A stretch of 64,000 nt of DNA from contig NZ_VFMS01000001.1 of NCBI RefSeq assembly GCF_006715165.1, positions 2,604,001-2,668,000 on the forward strand, written 5' to 3'. The DNA comes from Arthrobacter sp. SLBN-122. Lineage in GTDB: Bacteria; Actinomycetota; Actinomycetes; Actinomycetales; Micrococcaceae. A program made the translations under genes and the position numbers. The first letter of the stretch is position 1. Every line of letters begins with the position of its first letter. The notes beneath the pieces are model-generated. The model had not been told where the DNA came from, made no database searches, and saw only the letters and a list, made by a program, of their open reading frames with translations. Of this stretch, positions 54,654 to 63,663 are shown in pieces.

Positions 54654-55457
54654 ATGGACACTCTGAGGGACCGCCTAGGTACGTGGTTCAAACCGTACGC
54701 GGCGCTGATCCTCACCATTCTGGTGGGCGGTGTGGTCATCGTGTCCCTGGCGCTGCTTGGGTCCGAGGTCTACGACGACGTGGTGGACTCCGCCGGGCTG
54801 GCCAACCTGGACAAACCTGCCCTGTCGTTCGCCGAGACCCTGCGCAGCCCCTGGCTCGACGCGCTTGTCACGGGGTTCACCAACATCGGTGGCGGCATCG
54901 GAATGCCGATCCTTGCCAGCATCCTCACGGCATGGCTGACCTTCCTCAGCCGGAACTGGCGTCCCCTGGTGCTGATCGGCGGTGCAGCCGCAGCCTCCGT
55001 CAGCGCCACAACCTTTGGCAAGAAGCTGGTGGGCCGTACCCGCCCGGACCACGCGGACGCCGTTCCCCCGTACGAGGATTCGCCCTCCTTCCCCAGCGGC
55101 CACACCCTGAACACCACCGTGGTGATCAGCCTGGTGATTTACCTCATCTGCCTTCAGTTCCATACGATGCGGGTCCGCGTCACTGCCATCACCGCCGGTT
55201 CCCTCTTCATCATCGCCATGGGACTGAGCCGGGTCTTCCTGGGCCACCACTGGCTGACGGACGTCATGGCCGGGTGGATCCTGGGACTGGCCTGGGTGGC
55301 CATCGTCATCCTGGCCCACAGGCTGTTCCACCTGGTCCGCAGGCGCGAACACATCGGCGCAGCGCCGTCGTTCGACCGTCCGATTGTCCGCGACGTGGTG
55401 GCCGAGGAACTGCACGACGGCGGATCTTCCAGACGTGGGAAGGACAGCGGCGGGTGA
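54654..55457 (+). CDS. PAP2-superfamily membrane phosphatase
   Basis: Protein of 267 residues with about six helices and the three PAP2 phosphatase motifs: KKLVGRTRPD, PSFPSGHT and SRVFLGHHWLTDV. It probably dephosphorylates undecaprenyl pyrophosphate or another lipid phosphate at the outer membrane face. GGGAGG at 54643-54649 supports ATG 54654. The C-terminal tail is polar. Confidence 0.92.
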   Translation: MDTLRDRLGTWFKPYAALILTILVGGVVIVSLALLGSEVYDDVVDSAGLANLDKPALSFAETLRSPWLDALVTGFTNIGGGIGMPILASILTAWLTFLSRNWRPLVLIGGAAAASVSATTFGKKLVGRTRPDHADAVPPYEDSPSFPSGHTLNTTVVISLVIYLICLQFHTMRVRVTAITAGSLFIIAMGLSRVFLGHHWLTDVMAGWILGLAWVAIVILAHRLFHLVRRREHIGAAPSFDRPIVRDVVAEELHDGGSSRRGKDSGG

Positions 55458-55469
55458 TAGTTTTGGGGG

Positions 55470-56105
55470 ATGCGCACTCTCGTTGTTGACCACCCCCTGG
55501 TCGCCCACAAGCTCACCGTCCTGCGGGACAAGAACACGCCGTCGCCGGTCTTCCGCCAGCTGACGGAAGAGCTGGTGACCCTGCTGGCGTACGAAGCGAC
55601 GCGGGAGGTCCGCACGGAGCCCGTCACCATCCAAACGCCGGTCAGCACCACCATCGGCACCGCGTTCACCAAGCCCACCCCGCTGGTGGTTCCCATCCTC
55701 CGCGCGGGTTTGGGCATGCTGGAGGGCATGACCAAGCTCGTTCCCACCGCTGAGGTGGGCTTCCTGGGCATGGCCCGGGACGAGGAAACGCTGGACATCA
55801 TCACCTACGCAGAGCGCCTGCCGGAGGACCTCACCGGCCGCCAGGTCTTCGTCCTGGACCCCATGCTGGCCACCGGCGGAACCCTGCGCGAAGCCATCAA
55901 GTTCCTGTTCAAGCGCGGCGCCTCCGACGTCACCTGCATCTGCCTGCTGGCCGCCCCCGAGGGCCTGGCCCGGCTGGAAGAGGAACTGTCAGGGGCCAAC
56001 GTGCACATCGTCCTGGCCTCCATCGACGAGAAGCTCAACGAGAAGTCCTACATCGTTCCCGGCCTGGGCGACGCCGGCGACCGCCTCTACGGCATCGCCG
56101 GGTAG
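55470..56105 (+). CDS. upp: Uracil phosphoribosyltransferase
   Basis: Salvage enzyme that makes UMP from uracil and PRPP. The 211-residue length is standard. The PRPP loop is [18 protein letters not shown], and the family C-terminal [11 protein letters not shown] is intact. It starts 12 nt after the PAP2 gene with a G-rich stretch directly before ATG. No leader or attenuator is apparent. Confidence 0.96.
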   Translation: MRTLVVDHPLVAHKLTVLRDKNTPSPVFRQLTEELVTLLAYEATREVRTEPVTIQTPVSTTIGTAFTKPTPLVVPILRAGLGMLEGMTKLVPTAEVGFLGMARDEETLDIITYAERLPEDLTGRQVFVLDPMLATGGTLREAIKFLFKRGASDVTCICLLAAPEGLARLEEELSGANVHIVLASIDEKLNEKSYIVPGLGDAGDRLYGIAG

Positions 56106-56149
56106 ATTTCACCCTTTTTCAAAAGAGTTCCCGCCGCTAGCCTGTGCGG

Positions 56150-56539
56150 ATGGACTGGAAACTCGAGCTTGTCTTTCTCCCCGTGTCCGACGTTGACCGC
56201 GCCAAGGACTTCTACGTCAATAAAGTGGGCTTTAACGCCGATTTCGACGAGCGGCCCTCGGACTCCATCCGCTTCGTGCAGCTGACGCCGCCCGGTTCGG
56301 CCTGCTCCATCTGCATCGGCGAAGGCCTCACCGACGCCCCTCCCGGCACCGGTTCCAACCTGCAGCTGGTGGTCAACGACATCAAAGCCGCCCATGACCA
56401 CCTGAAGAACAACGGCGTGGATGTCAGCGACGTGGACGTGCAGGATTGGGGTCACTTCGTCTACTTCGCCGACCCCGACGGAAACAAGTGGGCTGTCCAG
56501 TACATCCCGTGGCGGAACACCGGACAGGACGCCGGTTAA
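56150..56539 (+). CDS. VOC/glyoxalase-fold protein
   Basis: Protein of 129 residues with the beta-alpha-beta-beta-beta fold. LVFLPVSDVDRAKDFYVNKVGF is the first motif and FVYFADPDGNKWAVQYIP the end motif. Members include glyoxalases, dioxygenases and resistance proteins; the substrate is unknown. I chose ATG 56150, which lacks a clear ribosome site, so it may be leaderless. Confidence 0.88.
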   Translation: MDWKLELVFLPVSDVDRAKDFYVNKVGFNADFDERPSDSIRFVQLTPPGSACSICIGEGLTDAPPGTGSNLQLVVNDIKAAHDHLKNNGVDVSDVDVQDWGHFVYFADPDGNKWAVQYIPWRNTGQDAG

Positions 56540-56546
56540 CCACAAA

Positions 56547-56578
56547 CGCGGGCCGCATCATGAAGATGCGGGCCCGCG
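56547..56578. terminator. Bidirectional hairpin
   Basis: A 13-bp stem with one bulged G (56547-56559 with 56565-56578) and a 5-nt loop sits between the convergent VOC and transglycosylase-like genes. Confidence 0.8.
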
Positions 56579-56594
56579 GTTGAAGGTGGCTTGC

Positions 56595-57314
56595 CTAGTA
56601 CCAGTTGTGCGCCAGGTGGAAGTTCAGCGCGCCGCAAGGCGACTGGTAGCGCTCCTGGATGTAATTCAGGCCCCAGTTGATCTGCGTGCGGTAGTTGGTG
56701 AGGTAGTCCGGGCCGGAGCTGGCCATCTTCTCGGCAGGCAGGGACTGGACAATGCCGTATGCCCCGCTGCTGGCATTGGTGGCCGTGGTGGTCCAGTCCG
56801 ATTCCTTGGTCCACAGCGTCTGCAGGCACTGCATCTGGTCCGGTGCCCAGCCAAAGGTCCCCAGCTGGCTGGCGGCGTAGGCTTGGGCCCCGGCGGGATC
56901 GTTGACCGCGACGGCGGGAGCCGGCTCGGGTGCGCGGGCGGGCTCGGGAGCTGGCGCCGGGGCAGGGGCGGGCGCTTCGGGCGCGGCCGGTGCTGCAGCG
57001 GGGGCCGGTTCCGCTGCCTGCGGTGCCATGCTGATGGCGGCGGGAGCCGGGCTGGCCGCCGGGTTGGAACGGATTTCGCTCTTCTCGATGCTCATTTGAG
57101 CGTCTGACGCTGTAGTGGAAGAGTTCGACCCGGTGGATGACACCGGAGTCATACTGCTGGTGGCCTGTCCTGCCGCGCCAACCCCCACCAGCACCGCACA
57201 GGATGCTGCAAGGACGGCCGCGCGCTGGCCCAGGGTGGTCTTCTTTGCCTGCTGCTTGGCCCGGTGTTTAGCCTTTGCCTGCAGCAGACGTGCTTCTGCC
57301 GTGTTCTTGGACAT
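56595..57314 (-). CDS. Secreted lytic-transglycosylase-like cell-wall protein
   Basis: Protein of 239 residues. A basic N-terminus and hydrophobic stretch at about 28-50 form a signal/anchor; a Pro/Ala linker runs from about 84 to 138. The C-terminal domain (about 148-239) has the likely catalytic Glu in LWTKESDW, then NASSGAYGIVQSLPAEKM, TQINWGLNYIQERYQSPCGA and ends HNWY. This is the resuscitation-promoting/aggregation-factor-like muralytic family. A c-di-AMP riboswitch fills its leader, which links wall cleavage to cell-wall or osmotic signalling. Confidence 0.9.
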   Translation of the reverse strand: MSKNTAEARLLQAKAKHRAKQQAKKTTLGQRAAVLAASCAVLVGVGAAGQATSSMTPVSSTGSNSSTTASDAQMSIEKSEIRSNPAASPAPAAISMAPQAAEPAPAAAPAAPEAPAPAPAPAPEPARAPEPAPAVAVNDPAGAQAYAASQLGTFGWAPDQMQCLQTLWTKESDWTTTATNASSGAYGIVQSLPAEKMASSGPDYLTNYRTQINWGLNYIQERYQSPCGALNFHLAHNWY

Positions 57315-57321
57315 GATTGAT

Positions 57322-57484
57322 CGCCTCTCACACCTGCGGAGTTAGCTGTCGGGTTCGGATGAGGGCATCCGGCCGTACGGAAAGATCACGTACTGGCTTA
57401 ACCCCAAGGGCATTCAGTGCCCGGGACGGTGGGTCCCCCGCCTCTGCCGTAGCTCAATCGGAATCCGGGGAAGCGGCAGAGCTT
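57322..57484 (-). promoter_or_regulatory. c-di-AMP riboswitch (ydaO/yuaA type)
   Basis: On the minus strand the conserved blocks appear in order: GAGCTACGGCAGAGGCGGGG, GACCCA, TTGGGGTTAAGCC, then CCGAACCCGACAGCTAACTC just before the start of the muralytic gene. These match the ydaO-yuaA riboswitch consensus, known to bind c-di-AMP and to turn genes off, often muralytic ones. The 5' edge is approximate. The rest of the 57315-57671 gap up to the GT39 stop holds its promoter region. Confidence 0.92.
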
Positions 57485-57671
57485 GGCGTCAACCCGGGAT
57501 ATGCGGCCCGAACGGGGACCGCACCCAATCGACGGTACAGGAAGAACACGCCAAAGTCACATTTAGGTAACGGAAGTCACGAGGCACAGCGCGTCGAATT
57601 GCGGGACCTGCCGTGGGCTATGGCAGTTTGGCGGCTCACCAATACCAGACCGTTACCAGGCCAATGGTGTC

Positions 57672-59780
57672 CTACCGGGTGAGTTGGTACACGGTGGAGT
57701 TACCTACGGACTGGGCCTGGAAGTTGTCCTGGACCCACGCAGCAACCTCGGAGTTGCCGCTGCGGCCGCCCATGCCGCCCCCGCCCATACCGCCGCCTTC
57801 GATGAAGTAGCCGATCTCTCCTTTGGCCACCATGGCCTGGAACCCGGCGAGCGTGGGGTATGGGTCGCCGCCGTTCCAGCCGCCCAGGGAAATGACGTCC
57901 GTGTTGGTGGCGAGTTCCAGGTTGGCTGCCTGGCTGGCGCCGGACACAATCGCCGACCATTTTGTGGTGGTACCCGCCAGAAGTGCCGTCACTGCGGCAT
58001 CTGCCGTTCCTTCACCCGGGCCGCCGGATCCATCCGTGGCACCGCCGGGGCCAGTTGCACCGTCGAAACCACGGGAGGGATCAAGCCCGCCAGCGCCTGG
58101 GGCAGAGTCCATAGCGGCGGCATCCCTGCCGCCTGCCCGGTTGCCGCCCAGCCCCGCGGCCCGGCTCCCGAAGCCAGCCGCCGACGAACCCGCGGGCCCC
58201 GACGTCGGAATGGAGCCTGAGTGTGCAGAGGCAGCGGTGGCGAGTGTCCACGCGCCGGTTCCGAGTCCTCCGGCCAGGAGGGATACGACGACGACGGCGG
58301 CCGCGCCGGCCCGCCGGAACCATCCGGAGGTGCCCAGTGCGTCGAGGCGGAGGAGGATTGCGGCGGCCGCCAGGACACCCAGGGCGATGATGGTGACGCG
58401 AAGCCAGGGGAGCCATGACGCGTCGCGGCCCAGCAGGACGGCGGACCAGATGGAGGTGCCAAGGATGGCGGCGGCCAGGACGGTCCGGGCCGGCCAGTAA
58501 TCCCGGCCGCGCCACAGTTCCACGCTGCCGATGCCCACCAGCGCTGCGACCGCCGGTGCCAGTGCTACCGAGTAGTACGGGTGGACGATGCCGCTCATGA
58601 AGCTGAAGACGCCCGCGGTGACCAGGAGCCAGCCGCCCCACAGGATCAGCGCGGCACGGCCCGGGGAGGTCCTGACTTCGCGGCGCGTGAACCACAAGCA
58701 CGCCACCAGCAGGACCAGGGCGGCAGGCAGCAGCCAGGACACTTCGCCGCCAAAGCTGGTGCCGAACATCCGCAGCAGGCCCGCAGCCCCGCCGAACCCG
58801 GCGTTCCCGCCGCCTAAGCGGCCTCCGGGTCCGCCGGCGTCCCCGGCTCCGCCGTCGGGCATGCCTTCGCCGGAACCGGTGATGCGGGCCAGTCCGTTGT
58901 AGCCGAAGGTCAGTTCCAGGAAGCTGTTGGTGCTGGATCCTGCCATGTACGGTCGCTCGGAGGCCGGCGTCAGCTGGAAAAGGGCGATGTAGCCGCCGGC
59001 AACCACGACGATCCCTCCCAAGGCGCCCAGCAGGTGCGCCAGCCGGCGTCCGGTCGACGTGGGGGCGGCCCAAAGATAGGCGAGTCCCAGCGCCGGGACG
59101 ATCAGGAAACCCTGCAGCATCTTGGTGAGGAACGCCAGGCCAATCACGGCCCCCGCAGCGACAAGCCACGTCCATCCCGCCCGCTCGATGGCGCGGGTGG
59201 TGAAGTAGGCGGCGAGCACCCGGCACAGCGTGAGCATGGCGTCCGGGTTGTTGAACTTGAACATGAGCGCAGCCACCGGCGTCAGCGCCAGGGCGCCGCC
59301 GGCGAGCAGGCCCGCAGCCGGTCCGGAAACGCGCTTTACGGCCAGGTAGAGAAAGCCGACGGCGGCCACCCCCATGAGTGCCTCCGGCACCAGCATGCTC
59401 AGCGGCGAGAATCCGAAGATGCGCCCTGCAAGGGCGGGGATCCAGAGTGCTGCCGGCGGCTTGTCGACGGTGATGGCGTTGCCGGCGTCGAGCGGGCCGA
59501 AGAGGAACGCGGTCCAGTCCTTGGTGCCGGCCTGGATGGCTGCCGCATAGAACGGGTTTCCGTAACCGGTTGCTGCCAGGTTCCAGAGGTACAGGACCGC
59601 CGTGGCCACCAGAAGCCCTGCGGCGGACGGCCGTACCCAACGGGGCTGGGCACCGAATATGTAGCGGCTCCAGCGGGATCCCGGCACAGCCGACCCGGTC
59701 ATGGACACCGCTTGTCCGGATGACGAGGGTTGCCGGCCTGCGGCTGAACCGGCGTCCGCGGGGGAGACGGTGCAGGTCAT
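57672..59780 (-). CDS. GT39-family (ArnT/PMT-like) membrane glycosyltransferase
   Basis: Polytopic protein of 702 residues. The typical GT39 N-terminal loop is GNPFYAAAIQAGTKDW, with ITVDKPPAALW, where the acidic Asp lies on the outer face. About 11-13 helices end near 490; a Gly/Ala-rich disordered region (about 510-610) and a small C-terminal domain follow. It uses a polyprenyl-phosphate sugar to modify an outer-surface acceptor. The upstream gene makes the lipid-linked donor. ATG 59780 (MTCTVSP) lacks a strong ribosome site. Confidence 0.88.
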   Translation of the reverse strand: MTCTVSPADAGSAAGRQPSSSGQAVSMTGSAVPGSRWSRYIFGAQPRWVRPSAAGLLVATAVLYLWNLAATGYGNPFYAAAIQAGTKDWTAFLFGPLDAGNAITVDKPPAALWIPALAGRIFGFSPLSMLVPEALMGVAAVGFLYLAVKRVSGPAAGLLAGGALALTPVAALMFKFNNPDAMLTLCRVLAAYFTTRAIERAGWTWLVAAGAVIGLAFLTKMLQGFLIVPALGLAYLWAAPTSTGRRLAHLLGALGGIVVVAGGYIALFQLTPASERPYMAGSSTNSFLELTFGYNGLARITGSGEGMPDGGAGDAGGPGGRLGGGNAGFGGAAGLLRMFGTSFGGEVSWLLPAALVLLVACLWFTRREVRTSPGRAALILWGGWLLVTAGVFSFMSGIVHPYYSVALAPAVAALVGIGSVELWRGRDYWPARTVLAAAILGTSIWSAVLLGRDASWLPWLRVTIIALGVLAAAAILLRLDALGTSGWFRRAGAAAVVVVSLLAGGLGTGAWTLATAASAHSGSIPTSGPAGSSAAGFGSRAAGLGGNRAGGRDAAAMDSAPGAGGLDPSRGFDGATGPGGATDGSGGPGEGTADAAVTALLAGTTTKWSAIVSGASQAANLELATNTDVISLGGWNGGDPYPTLAGFQAMVAKGEIGYFIEGGGMGGGGMGGRSGNSEVAAWVQDNFQAQSVGNSTVYQLTR

Positions 59781-59791
59781 GATGCTGCCGT

Positions 59792-61123
59792 TTATCTCGA
59801 AGGCGTGGTGTCTTTCGTGGCCCTGTTGCTGAGGTTGCCGCGGAACACCCACAGCCGGAACAGCAGGAACCGGGCCGCCGTCGCCGCAAGGTTCGCCGCC
59901 ACAACGGTGAGGATTTCCACCCACCGGTCGGGCGCCGTCGTCCGGTGGACCAGGGCGAGTGCCCCGGAGGTGAGCAGCAGGCCGATGCCGAACACGATCA
60001 GCCCCTCGAAGTGGTGCCGGATCGGGTTGCCGCCCTGGATTTCGAACGTGAAACGCCTGTTGGCGCCGGTGTTGGCCACGGCGGTGACCAGCAGCGCCAG
60101 GAAGTTGGCCAACTGCGGGTCCATGAAGCCCCGGCAGGACACGAAGATCAGCAGGTAGGCCAGGGTTGAGGCGGCGCCGATGGCGGCGAAACGGATCAGC
60201 TGGCCAAAGAGGCTGCTGCCACGTGTCTGCTCGGCCGCCCGTGACGACGCCGGAACCGGGCCCCGTGCCAGGGCCGCCCGCAGCTCCGGCACCGGGATGC
60301 GGCCCAAGACCAGGTCACGGGTGAGCCGGGCCATTCCCCGGACGTCGGAAAGTGCCGTGCGGACCACATCCACACTGGAGTCTGGATCGTCAATCCAGTC
60401 GACGGGGACTTCGTGGACGCGCAGGCCGCAGCGTTCGGCGAGGACCAAAAGCTCAGTATCGAAGAACCAGGAGGTGTCCACGGTGTATGGCAGGATCTGC
60501 TGGGCGACGTCCGTGCGGATGGCCTTGAACCCGCACTGTGCGTCGCTGAACCGGGCGCCCATGAAGGAGTGCAGCATCAGGTGGTAGCTGCGTGAAATGA
60601 ACTCCCGCTTGGGCCCGCGGACCACACGGGAGCTGCGGGTCAGCCGGGTGCCGATGGCCAGATCCGAGTGCCCGGAAATCAGGGGCGCCAGCAGCGGGGG
60701 CAGGGCGGCGAGGTCGGTGGAGAGGTCCACGTCCATGTAGGCCAGGACCGGTGACGGGGAGGCCAGCCACACTGTGCGCAGGGCATTCCCGCGGCCCTTC
60801 CCGTCGAGGTGGACCACGACGAGCTCGGGAAACTCCCGGGCCAGCCGCTCAGCGATCTTCAGGGTTCCGTCCGTGCTGGCATTGTCCGCCACGGTGATCC
60901 GGAAGCTGTGGGGGAAGGTGTCGACCAGGTGCGCGTGGAGCCTGCGGAGGCATTCCTCAAGGTCTCGTTCCTCGTTGAAGACGGGAACGGTGACATCGAG
61001 GACGGGGACGGCGGTGCGGGTGTCCACGGCGGCCCGCCGCGCGGAATGCGCCCGGGACGGAAGGCCCGGCGACGCCACCGCGGCGTCCTGCAAGGTTCCT
61101 GAAGTGGAGTCGGTGAGCGTCAT
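59792..61123 (-). CDS. Fused GT2 polyprenyl-phosphate glycosyltransferase and GtrA-like flippase domain
   Basis: Protein of 443 residues. The GT2 part (about 40-290) has VTVPVFNEERDLEECLR, VADNASTDGTLKIAE and the metal-binding AYMDVDLSTDL. The C-terminal GtrA domain (about 305-430) has four helices (LIRFAAIGAASTLAYLLIF and on). It would build a polyprenyl-P-sugar and help flip it outward for the GT39 enzyme 11 nt downstream. It is separated by 82 nt from the histidine kinase gene. Confidence 0.9.
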   Translation of the reverse strand: MTLTDSTSGTLQDAAVASPGLPSRAHSARRAAVDTRTAVPVLDVTVPVFNEERDLEECLRRLHAHLVDTFPHSFRITVADNASTDGTLKIAERLAREFPELVVVHLDGKGRGNALRTVWLASPSPVLAYMDVDLSTDLAALPPLLAPLISGHSDLAIGTRLTRSSRVVRGPKREFISRSYHLMLHSFMGARFSDAQCGFKAIRTDVAQQILPYTVDTSWFFDTELLVLAERCGLRVHEVPVDWIDDPDSSVDVVRTALSDVRGMARLTRDLVLGRIPVPELRAALARGPVPASSRAAEQTRGSSLFGQLIRFAAIGAASTLAYLLIFVSCRGFMDPQLANFLALLVTAVANTGANRRFTFEIQGGNPIRHHFEGLIVFGIGLLLTSGALALVHRTTAPDRWVEILTVVAANLAATAARFLLFRLWVFRGNLSNRATKDTTPSR

Positions 61124-61205
61124 GCATCAAGAGTGGCGCCGCCGGATTTGAGGGCTTTAGGCGCAACCTGTGACGTGCCTGTGTAGTCTTGCCCCGCCGC
61201 CGCTA

Positions 61206-62681
61206 TCAGGGCGTGGCGGGGCCCGCAGCGGGAAGGCGGACGGCGAACTCGGTCCTGCCCGGCCGGGACACCAGTTCCACGGTGCCGCCGTGGGCCATGG
61301 CGATCGACTCGACGATTGACAGGCCCAGGCCGGACGAGCCCTCGGAGCCGGAGCGGGCGGCGTCAGCCCGGGTGAAGCGCGAAAAGATGCTGCCTTGGAA
61401 TTCGGCGGGGATGCCGGGCCCGTCATCGGTGACCGTGACCACCACGCTCCCGTCTGCGGAGCGCATCAAGCCGGTGGCCACGGTGGTCCCGGCCGGGGTG
61501 TGCTTCCGGGCATTGGAAAGCAGGTTGGCCAGCACCTGGTGCAGTTGGGTGGTGTCCCCACGGACCGTGACCGGTTCGTCGGGCAGCTGCAGCTGCCAGG
61601 TGTGGTCCGGGGCCATGACCTTTTCGTCACTGACGGTTTCGATCACCAGCTGGGTAAGGTCCACATCGGTGGTCTCGGTTGCCTTGCCTTCATCCAGCCG
61701 GGCCAGCAGGAGGAGGTCCTCCACCAGCGCAGTCATGCGTTCCGACTGGCTCTGCACCCGCCCCAGCGACTTCCGGCCGTCCTCGGTGAGGGTCTCGGTC
61801 ATGCGCATCAGCTCGGTGTACCCGCGGATGGCGGTCAGCGGCGTCCTAAGCTCGTGCGAGGCGTCGGCAACAAACTGGCGCACCTTCATCTCGCTGCGCT
61901 GCCGGGCTTCGAGCGCCCTGGAAACGTTGTCCAGCATCAGGTTCAGGGCGTGGCCCACGCTGCCCACTTCCGTGTTGGGATGGGCGGCCGACGGCGGCAC
62001 TCGGACGGCGAGCGCCACCTCGCCGGCGTCGAGGGGCAGCTTGGAAACCTTGGTGGCGACGTCGGACAGCTGTTCCAAGGGGCGCATGGTCCGGCGGATC
62101 AACGCGGTGCCAACCAGGCCGATCAGGACCAGCCCGCCCAGCGAGACCAGCACCATGGTGAGCACCAGTGAGGCTTCGGTGGCTTTCTTCGTGGCCAACG
62201 GAAGGCCGGTGATCACCACGTCGCCGTACGGCGTCTCGGTGGCCATCAGCCGGTAATCGCCGTTGGACAGCTGGCGGTCCACCGGCACGCCGTTATGGGG
62301 AAGCGCCTGCAGGGCCGCCACATCCGAGGAAGTCAGGGCCGTGCGGGTGGCGTCGGAGGACAGGAAGCCTGCCTCCCGGCTGATCTGGCCGTTGATCACG
62401 CGTGCGTTGAGCGTGCCCACGCTTTGGCCGCGCGCATCGAGCGGGTCAGGCCGCCCGGAAGGGTTGCCTTCCGGCGGCCGCCCGCGGGAAGCCTGCATCA
62501 GCTGGTTGTCCAGCTGGTTGGTGAGGACCACGTCCATGGAGGCGTAGCTGACCACGCCGATGGCGCCCGAGATGGCGACCAGCAGGGCCATGGACAGCAG
62601 GATCAGGCGGGTGCGGAGGTGCCAGGTGGAGGGGTTGAACCAGGACCGGCCGGTGGGCCGGGGGACACCGGAAAGAGACAC
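61206..62681 (-). CDS. HAMP-domain sensor histidine kinase
   Basis: Protein of 491 residues. Two membrane helices (about 26-48 and 170-190) flank an extracytoplasmic sensor region, followed by HAMP. The H-box is VADASHELRTPLTAIRGY, the N-box LANLLSNARKHTP, with DDGPGIP and GSSGLGLSIV. It is the partner of the regulator 13 nt upstream. The signal is unknown; the cell-wall-modifying genes behind it suggest envelope stress. Confidence 0.95.
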   Translation of the reverse strand: MSLSGVPRPTGRSWFNPSTWHLRTRLILLSMALLVAISGAIGVVSYASMDVVLTNQLDNQLMQASRGRPPEGNPSGRPDPLDARGQSVGTLNARVINGQISREAGFLSSDATRTALTSSDVAALQALPHNGVPVDRQLSNGDYRLMATETPYGDVVITGLPLATKKATEASLVLTMVLVSLGGLVLIGLVGTALIRRTMRPLEQLSDVATKVSKLPLDAGEVALAVRVPPSAAHPNTEVGSVGHALNLMLDNVSRALEARQRSEMKVRQFVADASHELRTPLTAIRGYTELMRMTETLTEDGRKSLGRVQSQSERMTALVEDLLLLARLDEGKATETTDVDLTQLVIETVSDEKVMAPDHTWQLQLPDEPVTVRGDTTQLHQVLANLLSNARKHTPAGTTVATGLMRSADGSVVVTVTDDGPGIPAEFQGSIFSRFTRADAARSGSEGSSGLGLSIVESIAMAHGGTVELVSRPGRTEFAVRLPAAGPATP

Positions 62682-62694
62682 GCGTTTCCTTTGG

Positions 62695-63435
62695 CTAGTC
62701 TGCAGGCTTGATGACGTAGCCCGCCCCGCGCACGGTGTGGATCATCGGCGGATGATTGGCTTCGATCTTCTTGCGCAGGTAGGAAATGTACAGTTCCACG
62801 ATGTTCGCCTGGCCGCCGAAGTCGTAATCCCACACATGGTCCAGGATCTGGGCCTTGCTGACCACGCGCTTGGGATTCTCCATCAGGTAGCGGAGCAGCT
62901 CGAACTGGGTTGCCGTCAGCTGGATCCCTTCCCCGGCACGGGTAACTTCCCGGGTATCCACATTGAGCACCAGGTCGCCCACCACCAGTTCGGCGGTATC
63001 CATGGCGGCCACTCCGGAACGCTGGACCAGGCGGTGCAGGCGCAGCAGGACTTCCTCCATGCTGAAGGGTTTGGTGACGTAGTCGTCCCCGCCCGCGGCC
63101 AGTCCCACGATGCGGTCCTGGACGTCGTCCTTGGCTGTCAGGAAGAGCGCAGGCACCTCCGGCGCAAAGGCGCGGATCCTGCCCAGCAGCTCCACGCCGT
63201 CGAACCCCGGCAGCATGACGTCCAGCACCAGGACATCCGGATGGAAGTCCTTGGCTAGCTTCACGGCAGCGGGTCCGTCCGCGGCCACGGCCACAGACCA
63301 GCCCGCCATGCGCAGGCCCATGCTCATGAGTTCGGACAGGCTCGGTTCGTCATCCACCACCAGGGCACGGATAGGGGAGCCGTCCGGGTGGGTGAGCTGG
63401 GGAAGGTTGTTGGTCATGGAGTGCGGGGATGCCAT
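62695..63435 (-). CDS. OmpR/PhoB-family response regulator
   Basis: Protein of 246 residues. The receiver has the phosphoacceptor Asp in VLVLDVMLPGFDG and the Lys in DDYVTKPFS; the C-terminal winged helix has AQILDHVWDYDFGGQANIVE and IHTVRGAGYVI. I chose ATG 63435 (MASPHS), which has GGAGAG at good spacing; ATG 63417 has none. CACAG direct repeats at 11-bp spacing lie in its promoter region, probably its own binding sites. Confidence 0.95.
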   Translation of the reverse strand: MASPHSMTNNLPQLTHPDGSPIRALVVDDEPSLSELMSMGLRMAGWSVAVAADGPAAVKLAKDFHPDVLVLDVMLPGFDGVELLGRIRAFAPEVPALFLTAKDDVQDRIVGLAAGGDDYVTKPFSMEEVLLRLHRLVQRSGVAAMDTAELVVGDLVLNVDTREVTRAGEGIQLTATQFELLRYLMENPKRVVSKAQILDHVWDYDFGGQANIVELYISYLRKKIEANHPPMIHTVRGAGYVIKPAD

Positions 63436-63479
63436 GGGACAACTCTCCGATCTGTCGGTTTGCCAAGGCTTTGCCATTG

Positions 63480-63597
63480 CTGTGTTCCAGCTGTGAGGTC
63501 CAGCCTAGCCACCGGGGACGGAGGCAGCCGCTGGGCCTGCCCCCGCGGGCCCGGCAGGTCACAGGCTGGCTTGGCCTGCCGCACAGCCCCTGCACAG
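63480..63597. promoter_or_regulatory. 11-bp-phased CACAG direct repeats in divergent promoter
   Basis: On the plus strand CACAG occurs at 63560, 63582 and 63593, spaced 22 and 11 bp, towards the gene at 63664. On the minus strand CACAG reads at 63495-63491 and 63484-63480, 11 bp apart, towards the response regulator. Direct repeats one helical turn apart are typical OmpR-family sites. Confidence 0.65.
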
Positions 63598-63663
63598 CCT
63601 GGCGGCAGAGCTTGTGGGGACAACAGCATCACCACCATCAGTTCCGACCTTTTGGAGAAAGCC

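Noticed and set aside
56950..57000. Pro/Ala coding repeats of the muralytic gene as a DNA repeat element
   Set aside because: The repeats follow codons of a Pro/Ala linker and need no other explanation.
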